This document shows, one piece after another, positions 1-5,249 of a stretch of 7,161 bases of DNA (the stretch's first letter is position 1; every line of letters starts with the position of its first letter). The notes under the pieces are model-generated. The model had not been told where the DNA came from, did no database searches, and was given only the letters and a program-made list of their open reading frames with translations. The DNA comes from an uncultured Pseudomonadota bacterium. Its GTDB lineage: Bacteria > Pseudomonadota > Alphaproteobacteria > Rs-D84. The stretch spans positions 1-7,161 of the forward strand of contig CALYRP010000046.1 in assembly GCA_945483255.1 (NCBI GenBank), given 5' to 3'. The translations under genes were made by a program, and so were the position numbers.

Positions 1-563
1 AATTAAATAAATGTATGTTTGATAAAAAAATACTTTCAGATTATATGCCACTTACTTTAAGCAATACATCTGTAACTGCAGAAATAAAATTGAACACATA
101 CGGATTGATTGCACACGATATAATTAATAATTTAAACGGGACATTTGATGCATCGTTTGATGGCGGAATTTTGTATGGCCTGGGATTAGATGGTTTCTAT
201 GCATATGCACCACAAATAACTAAATTAAATGCAGAACAAATTTTACCTGATGCGCTAACATCTGGGCAAAGCAAAATAAAAAAGATGCACATTATAGGCA
301 CATATGAAAACGGTGATATAAAAACAACACAACCAATTGTATTATTAATGTCCCATGTTGATGCCACAGGTTTGCTTGAAATCACAAACAATGAAATGTT
401 TGCCCAATTACAAATGATTTTACGCGGAACATCTGCCGGGCCAGAACCAATTGAATTAACCATATACCCAAATGATACGCGTGATTTTTCTTTATCAGAA
501 ATAATGCTGCACTTTGATCCTGAATATATGCGCGAATTTGTAAAAACACATAATAAATTCTAA
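1..563 (+). CDS. AsmA-like protein, C-terminal part (5' end outside window)
   Basis: The reading frame is open to the left window edge (Leu-Asn-Lys-Cys precede the first Met at base 15), so this is the last ~186 residues of a longer protein and the Met at 15 is probably internal. The visible part has the alternating polar/apolar beta-strand character of AsmA-family C-termini: a segment LNGTFDASFDGGILYGLGLD (residues 40-59 from that Met), then strands around TTQPIVLLMSHVDATGLLEI (104-123), which fit the pattern where a solvent-exposed strand runs into a Gly and an amphipathic strand. AsmA-like proteins are inner-membrane-anchored periplasmic proteins linked to outer-membrane lipid homeostasis. 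The N-terminal membrane anchor cannot be seen here. Family assignment rests on pattern recall and is moderate. The gene converges on aspS and ends just before a hairpin terminator. Confidence 0.6.
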   Translation, partial: LNKCMFDKKILSDYMPLTLSNTSVTAEIKLNTYGLIAHDIINNLNGTFDASFDGGILYGLGLDGFYAYAPQITKLNAEQILPDALTSGQSKIKKMHIIGTYENGDIKTTQPIVLLMSHVDATGLLEITNNEMFAQLQMILRGTSAGPEPIELTIYPNDTRDFSLSEIMLHFDPEYMREFVKTHNKF

Positions 564-568
564 ATAAA

Positions 569-597
569 AATACCCCGAATAAATCGGGGTATTATTT
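569..597. terminator. Bidirectional intrinsic terminator between the AsmA-like gene and aspS
   Basis: The arms AATACCCCGA (569-578) and TCGGGGTATT (584-593) pair perfectly around a 5-nt loop. T-rich sequence follows on the + strand, and the complement of the A-rich left flank (561-572) gives a T-rich tail on the - strand. It lies 5 bp after the AsmA-like stop and 10 bp after the aspS stop on the other strand, so it can serve both convergent genes. Confidence 0.85.
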
Positions 598-603
598 TAA
601 TGT

Positions 604-2358
604 TTAACCTTTCTTGCGAACTTGAATATGGACTTCGCGTAATTGTTGTTCGGTAACTTCACGTGGTGCGCCCAACATCAAATCTTGGCCACGTTGATTT
701 GTTGGGAACAAAACAACTTCGCGTAAATTTTGTGTCCCAAGTATAATCGAAACCAAACGATCAATACCGAATGCACATCCACCGTGCGGCGGTGCGCCAT
801 ATTGGAACGCAGCATACATTCCGCCGAATTTTTCTTTTACAACTTCTGGACCATATCCAGCAACTGCAAAAGCTTTGATCATTGTTTCTGGGTTATAGTT
901 ACGAAGACCACCGCTGCAAATTTCAGCGCCATTCAAAACCATATCGAATTGGTTAGCCTTGATTTTTAACGGATCGCCATCTAATTCGCCTTTTGGTAAA
1001 CTGAACGGATTGTGTCCAAAATCGATTGCCCCGGTTTCTTCGTTCAATTCGTACATTGGGAAATCTTCAATCCAACAGAATTTGAATTCATTTGGATTAA
1101 TCAAACCTAAATCTTCACCCAATTTAATACGCAATTTACCAGCCGCCTTGGCAGCGTTTTCTTCTTTGTCGCAAACAAAGAATAATGATGAATTATCACC
1201 AGCAATTTCATGTAATTTTGCGATACGATCTGCATCTAATTTCTTTGCAACAGGTCCTTTTGGTTCATCGCCAAATACGATATAAGCCAACCCGCCAAGT
1301 CCCAATTCTTTGGTTGCATAATCTGTTAATTTATCAAACCAAGAACGTGGTTTATCTGCGCTGTTTGGTGCAGGTATTGCACGAATCACCGAACCATTTT
1401 CCACAGCGTTTGCAAATATACCAAATTCAGAACCACGGAATACATCACTTACATCACTGATGATAATCGGATTACGCAAATCTGGTTTATCGGAACCATA
1501 TTTCAACATTGCTTCATCAAATGGAATATGTGGAATATTCGAATCAATGATTGCGTCTGGAACAAATTCTTTGATTAATTCCGGCATCAATTCATTACCA
1601 ACAGCTTGGATATCCAGCAAATCAACAAACGACATTTCAATATCTAATTGATAAAATTCCAACAATCTGTCGGCACGCAAATCTTCATCACGAAAACATG
1701 GTGCGATTTGAAAATATCTGTCGAACCCAGAAATTTGGATTAATTGTTTAAATTGCTGTGGTGCCTGTGGTAATGCATAAAACATACCATGATGGTTACG
1801 ACTTGGCACGATATAATCGCGCGCACCTTCTGGACTGGACACGGTCAAAATAGGTGTTTGGAATTCAGAAAATCCCATATCCCACATTTTATCACGCAAG
1901 AATTTCATAATACGGTTACGTGTTAAAATGTTGTGATGTAAACTGTCGCGACGCAAATCAATATAACGATATTTTAAACGTAAATCTTCGGCAACTGTGT
2001 CATCATCACCAAATACAGGGAATGGTAAAACATCAGCATTTGTTAAAACTTCCCATGATTCAGATTTAATTTCAATATGACCGGTTGGCAATTTATCATT
2101 TACCGCCGCGCTATCACGGGCAACGACCGTACCTATAATTTTAATAACAGATTCAGGATGAATCTTTTCAAGATTTTCATCCCCACCATCAAACACACAT
2201 TGTGTTATTCCATAATTATCGCGCAAATCCACGAACAACAGTGAACCATGATCGCGTTTACGATGAACCCATCCAGACAAAGTGACTGTTTCGCCAACGT
2301 TTTTTTCAGTCAATTCACCACAGGTATGCGTTCTGTATTTTGATTTTAAAGAAAGCAT
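604..2358 (-). CDS. aspS: Aspartyl-tRNA synthetase, bacterial type (probably non-discriminating)
   Basis: Cytoplasmic class IIb synthetase that charges tRNA-Asp with aspartate. The 584 residues match the usual bacterial length. An N-terminal OB-fold anticodon-binding domain (about 12-112) contains VHRKRDHGSL (31-40). The catalytic domain has SSPEGARDYIVPSR (174-187), PQAPQQFKQL (197-206), motif 2 CFRDEDLRADR (221-231) and motif 3 GIDRL (531-535). The bacterial GAD insertion lies at about 290-425. His37 in RDHG is the residue type associated with non-discriminating AspRS, which also makes Asp-tRNA-Asn for GatCAB; that is inference. The ATG at 2356-2358 is preceded by AGGGTG with a 6-nt spacer and gives the expected N-terminus. 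The gene lies downstream of tRNA-Thr and a T-box leader, which suggests induction by uncharged tRNA-Asp. Confidence 0.97.
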   Translation of the reverse strand: MLSLKSKYRTHTCGELTEKNVGETVTLSGWVHRKRDHGSLLFVDLRDNYGITQCVFDGGDENLEKIHPESVIKIIGTVVARDSAAVNDKLPTGHIEIKSESWEVLTNADVLPFPVFGDDDTVAEDLRLKYRYIDLRRDSLHHNILTRNRIMKFLRDKMWDMGFSEFQTPILTVSSPEGARDYIVPSRNHHGMFYALPQAPQQFKQLIQISGFDRYFQIAPCFRDEDLRADRLLEFYQLDIEMSFVDLLDIQAVGNELMPELIKEFVPDAIIDSNIPHIPFDEAMLKYGSDKPDLRNPIIISDVSDVFRGSEFGIFANAVENGSVIRAIPAPNSADKPRSWFDKLTDYATKELGLGGLAYIVFGDEPKGPVAKKLDADRIAKLHEIAGDNSSLFFVCDKEENAAKAAGKLRIKLGEDLGLINPNEFKFCWIEDFPMYELNEETGAIDFGHNPFSLPKGELDGDPLKIKANQFDMVLNGAEICSGGLRNYNPETMIKAFAVAGYGPEVVKEKFGGMYAAFQYGAPPHGGCAFGIDRLVSIILGTQNLREVVLFPTNQRGQDLMLGAPREVTEQQLREVHIQVRKKG

Positions 2359-2363
2359 ATTTT

Positions 2364-2370
2364 ACACCCT
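2364..2370 (-). promoter_or_regulatory. aspS ribosome binding site, potentially sequestered
   Basis: On the minus strand AGGGTGT lies 5-6 nt before the aspS ATG. Its GGTGT (2364-2368) is perfectly complementary to ACACC at 2383-2387, so a 5-bp hairpin with a 14-nt loop can occlude it. The same ACACC can instead pair upstream (see the T-box leader), which would free this site. Confidence 0.8.
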
Positions 2371-2430
2371 ATTTTTTGTTTCGGTGTCGAATTTAAAATA
2401 TAGATTACGGCACCAATTCAAATCTTAAAC

Positions 2431-2469
2431 ACAGGGGCGCTAAGATTTTTTCGCGCGGTGCCACCCTGC
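2431..2469 (-). promoter_or_regulatory. T-box antiterminator/antisequestrator hairpin
   Basis: Read on the minus strand: GCAGGG (2469-2464) pairs with CCCTGT (2436-2431), a 7-nt bulge TGGCACC (2463-2457) follows, then GCGC (2456-2453) pairs with GCGC (2440-2437), with a 12-nt apical loop (2452-2441). This is the canonical T-box architecture of two helices flanking a 7-nt bulge on the 5' strand. The first four bulge bases are complementary to GCCA, the 3' end of a tRNA with G73. Confidence 0.9.
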
Positions 2470-2484
2470 TTTTTTCGCTTTTCA

Positions 2485-2536
2485 GATTTCACAAATACTC
2501 CGCGGTTGTCAGTCGCATCAATATATTTGATAAATC
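2485..2536 (-). promoter_or_regulatory. Ultrashort Stem I with kink-turn and GAC specifier
   Basis: Read on the minus strand: GATTT (2536-2532) pairs with AAATC (2489-2485). After a 2x2 internal loop, CAAATAT (2529-2523) pairs with GTATTTG (2498-2492, one G-U). A 3-nt bulge ATT (2522-2520) is followed by tandem G2519-A2499 and A2518-G2500, then TGCG (2517-2514) pairs with CGCG (2504-2501). The 9-nt loop ACTGACAAC has GAC at 2510-2508. C-stem, 3-nt bulge, G-A/A-G and NC-stem is the defining order of a kink-turn, a known element at the base of T-box Stem I. TGACA in the loop matches anticodon-loop positions 33-37 of a GUC tRNA-Asp. The fold was drawn by hand. A second GAC at 2514-2512 is an alternative specifier. 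Confidence 0.65.
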
Positions 2537-2545
2537 ATACATTTC

Positions 2546-2619
2546 TGGTGCCCTAAGCAAGAATCGGACTTGCGACTCGTCCTTACCAAGGACGTGTTTT
2601 ACCACTAGACTATTAGGGC
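2546..2619 (-). tRNA. tRNA-Thr (anticodon GGT), CCA encoded
   Basis: The minus strand folds as a complete cloverleaf. Acceptor GCCCTAA pairs with TTAGGGC, discriminator A73 and CCA (2548-2546) are encoded, and anticodon stem CGTCC/GGACG encloses loop TTGGTAA with anticodon GGT. T-stem GCAAG/CTTGC encloses TCCGATT. The D-stem has one C12-A23 mismatch, and T-loop position 55 is C instead of the nearly universal T. It reads ACC and, by wobble, ACU threonine codons. No terminator is visible between it and aspS, so it is probably the first unit of a tRNA-aspS transcript, with the T-box leader beginning at the base after CCA. Confidence 0.93.
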
Positions 2620-2630
2620 AATCGCCAATA

Positions 2631-2658
2631 ATTATATATAAGAAACCCCAAAAATCAA
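2631..2658 (-). promoter_or_regulatory. Sigma70-type promoter of tRNA-Thr (and probably aspS)
   Basis: On the minus strand, -35 TTGATT (2658-2653), a 16-bp spacer and -10 TATAAT (2636-2631). The expected transcription start is a few bases before the tRNA 5' end at 2619. Spacer length and -10 are the same as in the tRNA-Met promoter of this window. Confidence 0.75.
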
Positions 2659-2801
2659 TACGAAATTTATAATATTATTTTTTTCTATAACCTATGATTT
2701 TGGATGGCACACCGGCAAAACGCATTGGTTTATCTGTTTAAATAAAATCATGATTTGCTGTTGTTATTACAACATGTGGCTTTTTACAAAAGATTTTTAT
2801 T
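2659..2801. other. Gene-free gap between the tRNA-Thr promoter and the fucosyltransferase
   Basis: No convincing ORF, RNA gene or GC-rich terminator is seen here. A short self-complementary AAATCATGATTT (about 2745-2756) and a weak GTTG/CAAC hairpin follow the fucosyltransferase stop on the minus strand. They could mark transcript 3' ends but are too weak to call. Confidence 0.4.
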
Positions 2802-3662
2802 TCAAATCCTTTCCCAGTTTTCTGGTATAATATCTGTTTTTGTGCCGTCTGCAAACCATTGTTTTGGTGCAATGACAATTTTATCTTTATTCTGGTTCAA
2901 CCATGCACCCCACCAAGAAAATGACGAATTGGCAATAATATTGTGCTTGCAATTTGACATTAATACAATATCCCATGCGCTGTCGCGACCATGATTAAAA
3001 TCTATATATTCACACGGGAATTTAATTTTTAAATTCTTTTTTACATATTCCATGTCATCAGAAAAAACAAAAAAATGTAAATCTTTGTGTTTTTTGGATA
3101 TAAAATCTATTGCGCGCTTGTAATAATCGATATCACAAAGTCCATGCACATGCTGTAAATTAACATAATCACCACGACGAACATGAATGGACACACTGTT
3201 TACAGATTTTATTAAATCCAAAGTTTTCTTATTTTTATTTGATGGTTCTTTTTTTGGAACAAAATCTTTTAATAATTTATCGCGAATACAATCATAATAT
3301 TTTGCAACTTGAAAATACCCGTCGAAAACACCGTTTTTATTATTTAATAAATTTTCACTGTAAACATTTGCAGGATTTTCAACAACCCGATGTCTTTTAA
3401 ATATGCCGAATAACTTAGAATTTTTTAACAGTTTTGGATTAATATCCCAGAAATCCAGTTCGTATTCACGTTTTGTAACACCGGACATATGTTTTACTTT
3501 TTTAAACCATGAAATGTCATATGCATTTGCACCAATCACCTTGCCAAATGCATATTGAAACATTTGATTTCCCAATCCACCCATTATTTTAACAATTTTC
3601 GTTTTTGCTGCCTTGGTTTTTAATGAATGGAATAATACCGAATAAATACCACCACATACCAC
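2802..3662 (-). CDS. GT11 alpha-1,2-fucosyltransferase
   Basis: Predicted to transfer fucose from GDP-fucose to a galactose-type acceptor on a surface glycan, acting at the cytoplasmic side during LPS/O-antigen or capsule assembly. Family signatures are clear: GGLGNQMFQYAFG (28-40 in the longest frame), the nucleotide-sugar motif HVRRGDY (160-166), DIDYYKRAI (177-185), FFVFSDD (197-203), and NSSFSWWGAWL (245-255) near the end. The catalytic body is full length. The start is uncertain. The longest frame begins with GTG at 3660-3662 and overlaps the upstream GT2 gene by 74 bp, and residues 1-20 look like read-through of its other frame. Homologues usually start MKIVK-like exactly where this frame has ACG (3600-3602), which has AAGG 8 nt upstream. 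The only in-frame ATG nearby (3582-3584) would cut off the first beta strand. Second gene of a GT2-GT11 operon. Confidence 0.92.
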   Translation of the reverse strand: MVCGGIYSVLFHSLKTKAAKTKIVKIMGGLGNQMFQYAFGKVIGANAYDISWFKKVKHMSGVTKREYELDFWDINPKLLKNSKLFGIFKRHRVVENPANVYSENLLNNKNGVFDGYFQVAKYYDCIRDKLLKDFVPKKEPSNKNKKTLDLIKSVNSVSIHVRRGDYVNLQHVHGLCDIDYYKRAIDFISKKHKDLHFFVFSDDMEYVKKNLKIKFPCEYIDFNHGRDSAWDIVLMSNCKHNIIANSSFSWWGAWLNQNKDKIVIAPKQWFADGTKTDIIPENWERI

Positions 3663-4491
3663 GCAATTTTAAAAATGGTATAAAACAGAACAAATATATT
3701 CTTTTTTGTTTTATCCGAAACAATGGTATAAACCCAAATAAATATTGATTATATTTTGGCGACAATTTTAGTTTTGTCATTTCATTATCAGTAAACATAC
3801 CTATCAATTTATTATGAATACGATTTGCAAGTTGTTTTTGAATATTGTTATTTTTAACACTTATATTACCGTCGTGCCATCTGTATTTTAGTAAAATTTT
3901 TTGTACATTACAAATTCGTGTAACATTAATCATTCGCGACCATAATTCATAATCTTCGGCGCATTTGTAATCATTGTTATACCTGAAATTATACTTATCA
4001 ATAACAGATTTTCTAAGCATTACCAACGGATGGCAAACACAACAATTTTCAATCAAATCATAAATTTTTACATCCTTAGGCAAATGACAAATCCTATCTG
4101 AATCCCCAAATTTTTGATACCATCCAGACACCAATCCGCATTCTGGGTTTTCATCCAAATATTTAACCTGTATTTCTAATCTTTCAGGTAACGAAATATC
4201 ATCACTGTCCATTCTTGCAACATATTCGCCAACACATAAATCTAGACCTTCGTTTAAGACACCAACAATACCTTTGTTTTTTGAATGGTTTATAAATCTT
4301 ATTCTTTTGTCGCGTTTTGCGTAATCTTTGACTATTTTTGCCGTATTGTCTGTAGATCCATCGTTTATAATAATAAATTCAAAATCGGTAAAAGTCTGAT
4401 TTAATATAGATTCAATCGCTTCAGCAATATATTTTTCACTGTTATATGCAGGCATCAAAACAGACACTTTTGGATTTGTTTTTGTTGGCAT
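3589..4491 (-). CDS. Family 2 glycosyltransferase (GT-A fold)
   Basis: Inverting glycosyltransferase, probably adding one sugar from a nucleotide-sugar donor to a lipid-linked surface glycan. The N-terminal VSVLMPAYNSEKYIAEAIES (9-28) and DGSTDNT (44-50) are the nucleotide-binding start of the GT2 fold. MDSDD (94-98) carries the metal-binding DXD. CHPLVMLR (153-160) and AEDYELW (178-184) supply the acceptor-side region and the catalytic-base Asp/Glu region. The length of 300 fits. The C-terminus holds three 16-residue repeats (LFGFIPLFRI 251-260, LFCFIPFLKL 267-276, LFGIIPFIKN 283-292), hydrophobic with basic turns, probably a peripheral membrane contact. The ATG at 4489-4491 has AAGGAAAG upstream with good spacing. 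First gene of the operon; its 3' end overlaps the fucosyltransferase frame. Donor sugar cannot be told from sequence. Confidence 0.92.
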   Translation of the reverse strand: MPTKTNPKVSVLMPAYNSEKYIAEAIESILNQTFTDFEFIIINDGSTDNTAKIVKDYAKRDKRIRFINHSKNKGIVGVLNEGLDLCVGEYVARMDSDDISLPERLEIQVKYLDENPECGLVSGWYQKFGDSDRICHLPKDVKIYDLIENCCVCHPLVMLRKSVIDKYNFRYNNDYKCAEDYELWSRMINVTRICNVQKILLKYRWHDGNISVKNNNIQKQLANRIHNKLIGMFTDNEMTKLKLSPKYNQYLFGFIPLFRIKQKRIYLFCFIPFLKLRGMWWYLFGIIPFIKNQGSKNENC

Positions 4492-4526
4492 AAAATCTTT
4501 CCTTTGAATAAATTTTTCCTATTTAC

Positions 4527-4555
4527 ACTATATTTAATATACAAACACTTATCAA
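4527..4555 (-). promoter_or_regulatory. Promoter of the glycosyltransferase operon
   Basis: On the minus strand, -35 TTGATA (4555-4550), a 17-bp spacer and -10 TATAGT (4532-4527), giving a predicted leader of about 30 nt before the GT2 start codon. It diverges from the tRNA-Met promoter 20 bp away. Confidence 0.65.
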
Positions 4556-4574
4556 TGAAAATATCGAAATCTTG

Positions 4575-4602
4575 TTGCAAATTGAAAAAAGTTTGTTATA
4601 AT
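4575..4602 (+). promoter_or_regulatory. Promoter of tRNA-Met
   Basis: -35 TTGCAA (4575-4580), a 16-bp spacer, and a consensus -10 TATAAT (4597-4602), placing the start about 4 bp before the tRNA 5' end at 4613. Confidence 0.75.
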
Positions 4603-4612
4603 GCGTTTCGCT

Positions 4613-4687
4613 GGCGGCGTAGCTCAGTGGTAGAGCAGAGGAATCATAATCCTTTGGTCAGGGGTCCGAATCCCTTCGCCGCTACCA
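4613..4687 (+). tRNA. tRNA-Met (anticodon CAT), elongator type, CCA encoded
   Basis: Complete cloverleaf. Acceptor GGCGGCG pairs with CGCCGCT (G1-U72 wobble), followed by A73 and CCA. D-stem GCTC/GAGC. Anticodon stem GAGGA/TCCTT has loop ATCATAA with anticodon CAT. T-stem AGGGG/CCCTT encloses TCCGAAT. The body lacks the three G-C pairs of initiator anticodon stems, and a G1-U72 start with a CTACCA end resembles alphaproteobacterial elongator tRNA-Met as I recall it. tRNA-Ile with lysidine at C34 also has CAT and cannot be fully excluded. T-loop position 55 is C, as in the tRNA-Thr here. Its last 19 bases recur three more times downstream. Confidence 0.93.
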
Positions 4688-4694
4688 AAATAAT

Positions 4695-4725
4695 AAATGA
4701 CCCTTGCGGTCATTTTTTATTTTGA
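4695..4725 (+). terminator. Intrinsic terminator of tRNA-Met
   Basis: AAATGACC (4695-4702) pairs with GGTCATTT (4708-4715) around a 5-nt loop and is followed by a T-rich tract. The corresponding hairpin in the second repeat copy (5111-5131) carries a compensatory base-pair change. Confidence 0.88.
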
Positions 4726-4833
4726 TATCTGGGATTTGGACACCGGCACAGGGGTCCGACCCGCAGCAAAAAGGCGGAATAACGCCGGTTTGCCATAGGG
4801 CAAATTTTGCAAGGGAGTGAAGCGCAGCGAAAC

Positions 4834-4852
4834 AATCCCTTCGCCGCTACCA
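4834..4852 (+). repeat. tRNA-Met 3'-end copy 2 (19 bp)
   Basis: AATCCCTTCGCCGCTACCA is identical to tRNA-Met bases 4669-4687, from T-loop to CCA. It is preceded by an AAGGGA (4811-4816) that can pair with its TCCCTT to recreate a long-loop T-arm, and followed by a strong terminator. It could be an attachment-site relic or a tRNA duplication relic. Confidence 0.9.
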
Positions 4853-4859
4853 AAGATTT

Positions 4860-4885
4860 AACCCCGATTTATTCGGGGTTTAATA
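4860..4885 (+). terminator. Intrinsic terminator after tRNA 3'-end copy 2
   Basis: AACCCCGA (4860-4867) pairs with TCGGGGTT (4873-4880) around a 5-nt loop and is followed by TTAATATTT. The stem sequence resembles that of the terminator at 569-597. Confidence 0.8.
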
Positions 4886-5084
4886 TTTGGTATAGTCGCG
4901 AGTGGATAAGGACCCCAGGTCCGTAAATTTGTATGCGAGAACGAGTGGAACGAAGTTCAAGCAACTAACAAATTTGCGCGCAGGCATTTATGCCGAGCGA
5001 CCACAAGCAGGTTTTGCAAGTGCAACGCAGCGAAACCGTTGCGATTTGGAAAGGGGCCCACGAATAAAATGAGTGGGAATACAC

Positions 5085-5103
5085 AATCCCTTCGCCGCTA
5101 CCA
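5085..5103 (+). repeat. tRNA-Met 3'-end copy 3 (19 bp)
   Basis: Identical to the last 19 bases of tRNA-Met (4669-4687). It is preceded by GGGAATACAC, so a GGGA/TCCC stem is again possible, and followed by the terminator at 5111-5131. It marks the left end of long repeat copy 2. Confidence 0.9.
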
Positions 5104-5110
5104 AAATAAC

Positions 5111-5141
5111 AAACGACCCTTGTGGTCGTTTTTTATTTTGA
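5111..5141 (+). terminator. Intrinsic terminator after tRNA 3'-end copy 3
   Basis: AAACGACC (5111-5118) pairs with GGTCGTTT (5124-5131) around a 5-nt loop, followed by a T-rich tract. Relative to 4695-4725 one T-A pair has become C-G. Confidence 0.8.
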
Positions 5142-5249
5142 TATCTGGGATTTGGACACCGGCACAGGGGTCCGACCCGCAGCAAAAAGGCGGAATAACG
5201 CCGGTTTGCCATAGGGCAAATTTTGCAAGGGAGTGAAGCGCAGCGAAAC

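Larger units (their letters stand above)
2359..2545 (-). promoter_or_regulatory. T-box riboswitch leader of aspS (miniature, tRNA-Asp responsive)
   Basis: The minus strand between tRNA-Thr and aspS contains all 14 positions of the T-box consensus AGGGTGGNACCGCG (2467 down to 2454, N = C). T-box leaders bind a specific tRNA through a codon-like specifier in Stem I and probe its 3' end with the antiterminator bulge; uncharged tRNA switches expression on. Parts in transcript order: Stem I 2536-2485, an A-rich linker 2484-2470, the antiterminator-type hairpin 2469-2431, then alternative pairings that reach the aspS Shine-Dalgarno. The C in bulge UGGC pairs with G73 of tRNA-Asp (GCCA end), matching the downstream gene. 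Classical Stem I distal elements and Stem II are absent; there is no room for them. No U-tract follows a strong hairpin, so translational control is favoured. The motif and fold are seen; the mechanism is inferred. Confidence 0.9.
4669..5022 (+). repeat. Long direct repeat, copy 1 (416-bp spacing)
   Basis: Begins with the last 19 bases of tRNA-Met and matches 5085-5438. By eye, 4713-5007 is identical to 5129-5423 (295 bp). Four substitutions (4694, 4698, 4707, 4712) lie in the first 44 bp and three (5008, 5011, 5016) near the right end. It contains two tRNA 3'-end copies, two terminators and several short hairpins. No credible protein is encoded. Confidence 0.93.

Noticed and set aside
730..1651. 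Several plus-strand ORFs opposite aspS
   Set aside because: Antisense shadows of aspS codon structure, without ribosome sites or recognisable domains.
2400..2470. Intrinsic terminator formed by the T-box and TGGTGCCGT
   Set aside because: The 9-bp pairing exists but has a long loop and is followed only by a mixed AT stretch, not a U-tract. Translational sequestration fits better.
2534..2539. Minus-strand TATGAT as an internal aspS promoter -10
   Set aside because: No good -35 at proper spacing, and a start there would cut away the base of Stem I. Not fully excluded.
4504..4725. 73-residue plus-strand ORF
   Set aside because: It runs through the tRNA-Met gene, its promoter and its terminator; not a gene.
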